Source: Arabidopsis thaliana (lineage: Eukaryota > Streptophyta > Magnoliopsida > Brassicales > Brassicaceae). Taken from it: a DNA stretch of 64,000 bases. The stretch covers positions 7,316,001 through 7,380,000 of the forward strand of contig NC_003076.8 in assembly GCF_000001735.4 (NCBI RefSeq). Reading direction: 5' to 3'. Under the pieces are notes generated by a model, which was given only the letters and a program-made list of their open reading frames with translations, searched no databases and was not told where the DNA came from. A program made the position numbers and the translations under genes. Positions 56,769 to 64,000 of the stretch are shown piece by piece. The first letter of the stretch is position 1. The number at the start of each line of letters is the position of its first letter.

Positions 56769-58210
56769 GTTCCTTGCCTTCCAAGAAGAGTATACTATGT
56801 GTGTTGATATATTATTCTACAAGAATCAGAATAAGAAACACAGTAAAACAAAACTTTAGATGGAGATCCATGGTTTATAAAACATGTATATATATAAAAA
56901 GAATTGATCAATTGAATACTTATTTTTCTATCGATCAATCAAAAAGTGAAGATGACAATAACAAAATTTCAACATATGAGAACAAAAAAAATTCGATGAG
57001 AACAAATTAACTTGGTTCTCGGGTTCCAAAGTAGCTTTACCTTGGTGAAGACTAGTAGTAGTTTAGTTCTTGTTCTTGAGATTTAAAGAGAGATAGTTTG
57101 ATGTCTGCATGTTAGTGGCTGTTATATATATATAGATAGAGGAGAAGATACACGCAAGATGAGAGAGGGTCTCATTGAATGTATATTAATGAATTAGTAG
57201 GATTAGTTTCATCTAGCTTTCAAAATAAATATTCTTGTAGAAAATAATTATAATATGAGGTGTTTGTAAGCAATAAATGTAATTTGAAAATAATAGTATG
57301 CAAAAGATTGAGTATATGACTTGTGCTTTGAAATTGCATTTATTACCAAATAGTATTTGGATAATTACAAAGGAGATATTTTTGTCCATTTTCATAAATC
57401 ATCATATTATTAGTATGAAAATCGAAATTCAAATTGAGAGGGAAGAAGTAGACAATGCATTTGTTTCAAACTTGGAAGGTTGTAATGTAGTTAAAATCGG
57501 TGTTGACAAAAACAAATTGTAGTTTAATGGGTAGTTGATATTATTAGATTTCTAAAGTCGTATATGATGATACTTTTTTTAATAAACCGAAAATTATTGT
57601 TGAAAAATTGATAAGTATTGGTGAATATGAATTTGGATAGCTTGACGGCTAGACGCACGGCCAACAAATGATAGAAAGATTGACCAAAAACAGATGAATG
57701 GCTTTTGACTGTTAATATTATTGACTTTTAGAATGCCAAATAGTAAAATGGAAGAATAATAAATGAGTATGTGAAAATTCATGGGAGATTTGGTTTTGTT
57801 TGACTTAGAACAAATATGGAGTTGTGGTTGGTGTCTAATAAGAGATTTATTTAGGCTCTGACTAGTGATGAAATCATGGAAAGAATATGACATAAGATTG
57901 CTTTTGTCATCTTAGACTTTCGTTAGCCTCATCAGTCAAAGTAAAAATCTAACTACACACAACCAAAGTTTGACTATACCAAGACATCGACAATGATAGA
58001 ATCAATCAACCATAACTAAAGATATTACAAGTACCCTAATTCTCAACTTTTATTACAAGTACTTAAATATCTCAATCTTACACGTGAATAAAGTAAATCA
58101 TCCTTCTAATCAAAACATCAGCAAGGTTTTTAACACAACAAAAGTAAATTACAACAGTTTTTACGTACCATTTGGGTTATTTATTAGAATTGATGTAACC
58201 GGAGGAAATA
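56769..58210. other. intergenic DNA
   Basis: 5' leader and promoter of the GIR-like gene, then AT-rich DNA and the 3' UTR of the next gene. No gene seen. Confidence 0.45.
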
Positions 58211-59112
58211 CTAGTCTTCCACGATGTGTTTCCTCTCGAGCTCAATGAACTGTTTGTTATTATGGGAGGTTTCAGTGGCGTTTCGTGTCTCGTTCTCTCC
58301 TTTGCATCGCTGTAACTGCATTTGAAGACTTCGTACAAGGTCGTTTAGCCTCTGGATATGTCTCTCTTGTGACAAGATGATCTGTAACGATTAACAAACT
58401 AAGAATTGACAGGTCTTCTTCTATTTTCAGGTTCAAAATTATGCTGAAGTTATGAGGTTCGTCATACATCCAATGGAACTTTAAGGTTGCAAGACCAATA
58501 AGTCTATGTTTCTCCACTAACCTCATCTATTTGATGCAATCAGGGAAAACACAACAGAAGGCAAAAAAACCCCGAATATTTCTATGCAACATTAAAAACT
58601 CAGATCAGTCATTGATGGATTCCATAGACATTCTCAAAAAGAAGAAGATAGAGATATGAAAGCCAGTTACAAAGAATGTTTGTCCAGAGACTCATGAGAC
58701 TAGAATGTCGAGGATAAAGTCAACAACACAACTACTAAGGCATAGTTATAGATTGACTCAAAAGGCAAGTGAAGCAGATATAGGAATCTTAAGCATCAGA
58801 GCATTCTAAGTTAACTGACACTATCCAATTATGCATATCTCTGCTACAGTTGTACTAATCTATAAGTCACAATCCCAAAACGAATTCTCAGGTCTTTCTC
58901 ATACAACTGAACACACAAAACTTCAATGAAAAAGAGTTTAAGAATGAAGTAAGTACCTTCTCCTTGACAGCTTCTTCCCTCTTTGCAATTTGCTGATGTT
59001 TCTGAGACAAGCTAGGAGCTGCATCAAGCTCAAGAAGTGGTTGCCTCCATTCAAACTGAGAAGTGACTATAAGTATAACCAGAAGAAAGACTAGCATGAT
59101 CGGCCTCGACAT
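58211..59112 (-). CDS. small membrane-anchored coiled-coil protein (AT5G22280)
   Basis: Two coding exons, 59112-58957 and 58381-58211, give 108 aa. The N-terminus MSRPIMLVFLLVILIVTSQF is a signal anchor or signal peptide. The rest is highly charged and predicted helical, with heptad-like Leu/Ile spacing: LSQKHQQIAKREEAVKEK, then ILSQERHIQRLNDLVRSLQM, QLQRC and ERKHIVED. No known domain. The protein could be an ER or secretory-path membrane protein with a coiled-coil lumenal or cytosolic tail. I recall the locus only as unknown. Confidence 0.8.
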
Positions 59113-60043
59113 TTTCTATTCAGCTCTTACAAAACCTGTTCCAAATTTCACAATCAATCCATTTCATACCATCCTAAACACACATCCAAAGACCACGCCT
59201 AATCGAATTGAGACATATATCGAAAATGAGATCGATGCGACTTAAAATTCACCTACTCACTTCAAATTTTCTAATTAAAAACCAAAAGTAGAACAATGTA
59301 AACAGTGTAAGCTGATACTATAAAAAGCAACTCCATCAAATCAATGACCTAGGGTTTCAATACGAATCTCCTTCATATGTAACTAACTTACTAAGGATAA
59401 GCAAATAACACATACTACAGAAAAACTGAATTTCCTCAGCACAACAAAGCAAAATTGAAGCATCGTAGAAGATATAACGAAGACGATTAAGTATCTCCAA
59501 CTTACAGATCGATTTATCACAGTGAAATCAAACTTCATTATCGAATCATCAGCTTTTCTAGGGTTTCTTAAACCGGAAAAATTGACGAAACTGATCGAGA
59601 TCAATAAAATCGGCTTGACGGAGTATTGAGGAAACTTGACTTCTCCAAAATGGGTTCTCGTATAGAAGAAGAGAGAAAGAAACAAAAGCAGAGGTTTAAT
59701 GGCGGCGAGAAAATTCTACAAATCTTAGTGCAACAACCATCTGGACGAGAAAGATAAACAGTACGGATTTGGAAAATAGTCATTTACTAATTTGCCCCCA
59801 TCATTTATCCATTCTCTGATTCTCATTAAACACACCACTTAATAAGCCTTGAAGTGTAAAAACTATATCCACTAGTTCTTCTGTGCTTGATATTTCAGGT
59901 TTTGATTTGGTTGCACAGATTTGAAGTAGAAGTGTAAAACATAAACCGTTTACACAAAAACATCATATAATCCTTGTCAATGTCCGAGAAAAGATGATAC
60001 AAACATAGCTAGGACACTGTTTTTCGCTACTTCCATAAGCCTC
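59113..60043. other. intergenic DNA between AT5G22280 and NAC089
   Basis: Holds the 5' leader (probably with an intron) and promoter of AT5G22280, then the NAC089 3' UTR. Nothing else seen. Confidence 0.5.
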
Positions 60044-61498
60044 TTATTCTAGATAAAACAACATTGCTATCAGAGCCACTACACCTATAATAACATCCCA
60101 TCGTGCCTTGTTCACTGATTTGATCGAGTATAAACCCACGAAGCAGCTCGACAATGATTCCGTGGCGTCTTTTCCTTTCTTCTTCTGTGATGGTCTTTCC
60201 TCTAACAGTGATGACATTTGTTTGTCTATCATGTTTGGTAAAGGAAGTACCCTTATCTCCATTGATGCTGATTCTAGTGTTGGCACTTCGTTTGGTGTGT
60301 TCCCTGTCATCACCGCTTCATCGAGATTGATGATTTCGTCTCTTAGGATATCCGCAAAGAAATCCTCGTCATTATCCACCTAAACCACACACACATAACA
60401 TTCATTAAGAAGAACGACAACAATCAAGAACCATCATACAACAATTAGAAGCCAGGTGACAAAACCTGTAGATTTTCTGATGACTCTGCCATCTCAGCGA
60501 GTAGTTTCTCCCCTGATTCACCTGCTAGGTAAAAATCAACCAAGTTGTCCCAATCAGACGGGCTCCCTGAACTCGTAGCGCCATTTTGGACTTTCGCATG
60601 CTTCTCGGCTGATGAATTTGGCTTTGGTGCCTTCTGACTTGTACCACTATTGTATTCTTTGTTCCTCCTAACCCGGCAAACAACCATAGCATCATCCTAG
60701 AATTTACATAAACATAATCAATCAACTCAAGCCAAAGACAAAACTCCTAAAATTTTACTGTATTCCTCTTAGAGACTCAAAAAGTAGCCAAAGTCACCAC
60801 CTCTTATGTAATGGTTAACAATTAATCTATAAGAAAAAACAAACTCTCGAGAACAGTTTTACCAGAGATACTCCTTTCACGCAGTACTCGTGCATAATCC
60901 AGTCAGTTCTTTCGCCTTTTGGTGCACGACCAATATGGAAAACAAGCGTCCTCTTTGTTCCAATGACCTCAGAACCAGACTTCACATCACGCTCTTTCCC
61001 AGTTGCTTTCCAGTATCCCATCTTCGTTGCTCTCCTGTTCTGTGAACCATGTGGATACTTTTTCCCACGCGCACAGAAGAAGAACCACTCGCTATCAGAT
61101 TTCACAATCGACTTATCTGCAAAGAACAAACACACAAAAAAAATTGTCAATTCCAATCCAAGAGCCAAAAAATAGAAACTTTATATCTTAGGCACCCAAA
61201 ATAGAGATCTCTCCTGAAGCCTGAAGAACAACAAAATCAAATTCCAAGTAGAAGAAAGACACAAAAGAATCAATTGGTTCGAATTCGAAGACAAACCGGG
61301 TAAATCCCAAGGCTCGAAATTGTAAATCTCAAGGTCCGGTATAACCTCAACGGACCTCTCCAAGCCATCCATCTTCCGCTTCAGGTAATACGAAATCAAC
61401 TCCACATCCGTCGGCGAGAATTTAAACCCAGGAAACACCGTCGACGCTTCCATCGACGCCGCCGTATCCTTAGAAACTCCAACCGCCTTCGTGTCCAT
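60044..61498 (-). CDS. NAC089: NAC089, membrane-tethered NAC transcription factor
   Basis: Four exons (61498-61297, 61116-60863, 60696-60466, 60379-60044) give 340 aa. The NAC domain occupies about residues 21-170 with subdomains A-E visible: [62 protein letters not shown] and [10 protein letters not shown]. The final 20 residues ([18 protein letters not shown]) form a transmembrane anchor, so it is released from the ER/nuclear envelope by relocation or proteolysis. It takes part in ER-stress-induced cell death and stromal APX/sugar responses (literature). I recognise AT5G22290. An upstream in-frame extension to 61627 lacks NAC features and is leader. Confidence 0.95.
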
Positions 61499-61731
61499 GA
61501 AGGCTCGCGCGTATACAACAGTCGCCACAAAAAGAGCGCGTAAGAAATCGGCCACCGCCCAAAGAGTAAAATCCGGGAATTTTCGATAACCTGAAGGATT
61601 TTTCTTCTCAGTGTGGTCTCTTCTCACTTGCTCAGGGAGCTTTTGAATTGTTATTGGAACACTTCACAGGTGCACACATATGGGTTTTTGCATACGTGTT
61701 GCCAAGGCATTGCTTAATCTACGTGTGCATG

Positions 61732-61739
61732 CCACGTCA
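61732..61739 (-). promoter_or_regulatory. UPRE-like TGACGTGG upstream of NAC089
   Basis: On the gene's coding strand TGACGTGG lies about 235 nt upstream of the ATG. TGACGTGR is the UPR element bound by XBP1-type factors and by plant bZIP60/bZIP28. NAC089 is known to be induced by those factors in ER stress. ACGTG cores also occur at 61693-61697 and 61720-61724. Confidence 0.5.
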
Positions 61740-61882
61740 CTAAACCTAGTTATATTATAGGTTTTATTTCATTTAGACCCTTAATGTTTTTACGTACTCC
61801 CAATTTACGACTTATTGTTTAGTGTTTTCAGATAAAGTCCCAATATATATCCGAAATCTTACTATCGATCAATCGCTCACAA

Positions 61883-62170
61883 TTATATATCCCAAAATAT
61901 CTTGTTCAGGATCTCGTAATCAACAAGCGTTACCTCAAAGTTTTTGTTGATTTGAAGCTTAAGGGTTAACCACTTATCATTACAAGAAAACTTATCCTTC
62001 TTGATGGATTTCAACTGCTCCACAAGACTTTCCATATAGTTAAGTTTAATCAAAAACTCATGTTCAAAAAAGCTAAACAAGAAAGGTGAATTTTCGCAAA
62101 TCTCCCTCCGTAAAACCTCGTACGTCTTCGAAATAGTATTAGTAGTAAAATCTGTGGACTATGTTTCTGT
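61883..62170 (-). pseudogene. open stretch of unknown protein, no start codon
   Basis: From a stop near 62165 the minus strand stays open for about 95 codons to a stop at 61883. It reads like protein: TISKTYEVLRREICENSPFL, FSFFEHEFLIKLNYMESLVE, QLKSIKKDKFSCNDKWLTLK and VTLVDYEILNKIFWDI. The only Met (NYMESL) is internal. Codon use and amino acid composition differ from the Ile/Phe-rich chance ORFs nearby. I do not recognise the family; the fragment probably derives from a gene or transposon elsewhere. No exon structure adjoining it was found. Confidence 0.4.
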
Positions 62171-62171
62171 G

Positions 62172-62844
62172 TCAAGGTACGACAGGGAAAACGAAATGTA
62201 TGAGTGAACTTTATTGTTGTTTCCATGATGAAATGGGGTTACAAATTACGATCAAATTATACTCAAATCATTATTTGTAAAAAAACTAAAGTGATATTAA
62301 CGTGGTTAACTCTGTTCTGTTAATTTTTTTGGTGATGTGAATCCAAAAATTACTTTGAAAGTTTCTCGTACAATTAAAAGTTTAAAGTTGATGATGAACG
62401 GAAACTATAAACAATCATAACAAGAAATTCTCCAAATTATTTCAGCAACAAATTTATATTTTGTCAAGATCAACAATGATCGATAACGATAATATGATTT
62501 AAGAGTTTTTTCATACCAAAACTCTTTAGAATTAAAAATCCTCCTTTCATAGGCCTTTGAACTAAAAAATAGAACTCTTCAACAATATTTTAGTCAAAAG
62601 CTAATGATACGTGAAAGAGTTCGATACCTTTTATAACACCATCCAAGGATATAGATCAAGTCTAAAACTAAGAAAAGAGATAAACATCTAATCTTCTAAT
62701 CCTCATACCTTCGAAAAGTAAACAATAATTAATATTGAATGCTAACAAGTAACAACCAAAATATATAAACAAACGCTTTGTTTGGTTTTTAAGGTTGGTT
62801 TGTTATCGAGGGGGTATTTTATCTTTTGAATTTTGTAAAAAATC
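62172..62844. other. intergenic DNA upstream of the NIT4 duplication
   Basis: AT-rich, with no ORF or repeat of note. Confidence 0.4.
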
Positions 62845-63168
62845 TATAAATATAGGTGATGATTTTAGAAAAAAATGAGGATTTTTTTACACATTTTGGC
62901 ATTTCCCCCTACAGTTAAAAAGAGAGTAAAAATCAAAATATATATCATGTGTTGTACAAGTAAACACCTACCAACCAAGCCCATCAAGAAGATACTACTA
63001 CTAGAATCACTCATTTCCTCTATATATCTTATTGGTGACAAACTGACCAGTCACCAATAAATGTCTCTAGTCACGGCGGCTCCTCCGGTCAACATCGATC
63101 AAATCTTTCCCGTGGTTGACGTATACACTTGCGATTCTTCCTCCATCGTACAATATGCATGCATATAA
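62845..63168 (+). pseudogene. tandem duplicate of NIT4 promoter and first exon
   Basis: This is a diverged copy of 63164-63510. Matching landmarks in order are TATAAATA (62845-62852), GGTGATG, AAAATGAGGATTTTTT, AAAAAGAGAG, CACCTACCAACCAAG and an ATG at 63061. The coding part keeps ACGGCGGCTCC, CATCAAATCTT-like and CGATTCTTCCTCCATCGTAC blocks. It encodes MSLVTAAPPVNIDQIFPVVD and then DSSSIVQ before TAA at 63166-63168, 35 codons, and has no splice donor or nitrilase domain. The stop codon falls inside the TATA box of the intact copy. If the upstream TATA is used, this frame would act as an upstream ORF on NIT4 transcripts. Confidence 0.8.
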
Positions 63169-63171
63169 ATA
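63164..63171 (+). promoter_or_regulatory. TATA box of NIT4
   Basis: TATAAATA lies 230 nt upstream of the NIT4 ATG. It duplicates the TATAAATA at 62845-62852 and overlaps the TAA stop of the duplicated partial exon. Confidence 0.6.
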
Positions 63172-63400
63172 CCAATATAGGTGATGGTTATTGTAAATGT
63201 TTTTAGAGAAAATGAGGATTTTTTAAACCCATTTTTCCCTTCACTAAAAAAGAATCGACACACAAAAAGAGAGAGTTTATAAAATACACGATAATATCAA
63301 AGTTAAACACACACCAACCAAGTAAACAAGATACAACACAATTGGAATCTTTCTTCTTTGACAAAAAAAAAAGGAATCTCTCTCTTTCTCTGATTCTCTC

Positions 63401-64000
63401 ATGTCCATGCAACAAGAAACGTCTCACATGACGGCGGCTCCACAGACCAACGGCCATCAAATCTTCCCTGAGATTGACATGTCCGCCGGCGATTCCTCCT
63501 CCATCGTACGAGCTACAGTCGTCCAAGCCTCTACAGTCTTCTACGATACTCCCGCCACGCTAGGTTCGTTCCTGTTTTCTCGATTTTTGATTCACTATGG
63601 TTGGTGAGATCGCTTTCGATGCCTTATCCACGAAATTTTGTCAGATAAGGCAGAGAGACTGCTTTCTGAGGCAGCGGAGAATGGATCTCAGCTAGTGGTG
63701 TTCCCGGAGGCTTTCATCGGTGGATATCCACGTGGCTCTACCTTTGAATTGGCTATTGGTTCTCGTACCGCTAAAGGACGAGATGACTTTCGCAAGTACC
63801 ATGCTTCTGCCATTGATGTTCCTGGTAATAAAGTCCTCCACCATATCTCCGATTATGTTCTCACTTTTTTTCTTTCGATTTTGGATCTTAGCATGAATAC
63901 CAGGGCACGCACTTATTACCACATAAATCCATTGTTCTCTAACTAGCTACCAACATAGAACAACTAGGCAACCCTCTTTTATATTCACTTAGGTCGCGTG
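63401..64000 (+). CDS. NIT4: NIT4, beta-cyanoalanine nitrilase/hydratase (first two exons, cut by window edge)
   Basis: Exon 1 is 63401-63563 and exon 2 is 63645-63824, joined in phase 1; the third exon lies beyond the window. The first 114 or so residues are present. The N-terminus ([20 protein letters not shown]) is typical of NIT4 rather than the shorter NIT1-3 start. The nitrilase domain begins [19 protein letters not shown], and the catalytic glutamate is E76 in [15 protein letters not shown]. The enzyme turns beta-cyano-L-alanine, made when plants detoxify cyanide from ethylene synthesis, into Asp and Asn. I recognise AT5G22300. ATG at 63401 is used; M at 63407 is a close alternative. 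Confidence 0.93.

Noticed and set aside
61499-61627. In-frame N-terminal extension of NAC089
   Set aside because: It adds 43 residues without NAC features, starts with a non-ATG codon, and the 340-aa form from 61498 matches the known protein.
62875-63060. 61-codon ORF upstream of the duplicated NIT4 exon
   Set aside because: It corresponds to the duplicated NIT4 leader, which is noncoding in the intact copy.
1-64000. tRNA genes, rRNA, known miRNA precursors, CRISPR arrays, operons
   Set aside because: No tRNA-like A/B box pair apart from a weak SINE-like patch at 33960, no familiar mature miRNA sequence, and no prokaryotic features.

Overview
The window is a plant nuclear chromosome segment, and I place it on the upper arm of Arabidopsis thaliana chromosome 5, about AT5G22090 to AT5G22300. 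The evidence is AT-rich DNA, short GT-AG introns, intergenic DNA typical of a compact plant genome, and a gene order I recognise: EAR1, RCL1, DPB2, AT5G22120, PNT1, an AIF-like oxidoreductase, an NHL/LEA2 cluster, E2FB, OFP10, CAF1b, MS1, a GIR-type repressor, a small membrane protein, NAC089 and NIT4. Exon sums give exact open frames (RCL1 375 aa, DPB2 526, E2FB 469, CAF1b 278, MS1 672, NAC089 340). The loci were recognised from memory; no database was consulted.

Layout. 1-0.7 kb: 5' part of EAR1 on the minus strand, cut by the window edge. 0.7-13 kb: an unusually gene-poor interval holding a tandem repeat, a nonautonomous TIR transposon and at most one weak small ORF. 13-25.7 kb: dense housekeeping genes. 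RCL1 (rRNA processing) converges on DPB2 (DNA polymerase epsilon B subunit), followed on the minus strand by AT5G22120, PNT1 (GPI mannosyltransferase) and a FAD/NAD(P) oxidoreductase. 26-39 kb: a local cluster in which two kinds of short single-pass membrane proteins with LEA2/NHL-like exterior domains (A-type with one intron, B-type intronless) alternate in tandem. The right half has decayed into frameshifted, inverted and split copies, with LINE pieces and a Helitron end among them. 39.7-50.4 kb: a canonical NHL gene, an 80-aa plant protein, E2FB, OFP10 and CAF1b. 51.7-64 kb: MS1, a GIR-like EAR-motif protein, a small coiled-coil membrane protein, NAC089 and the first exons of NIT4.

There are no operons. 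Links between genes are regulatory at most: E2F-type sites lie at DPB2 and E2FB, a UPR-type element upstream of NAC089, a CGCGTT element upstream of CAF1b, and site II plus telo-box elements upstream of RCL1.

Most worth a second look: the alternating A/B LEA2 array and its broken inverted members; a tandem duplication of the NIT4 promoter plus first exon, whose truncated 35-codon frame stops inside the TATA box of the intact copy; a U12-type AT-AC intron in DPB2; and two short displaced gene fragments (an AT5G22120 exon piece beside PNT1, and an E2FB exon-intron junction between CAF1b and MS1).
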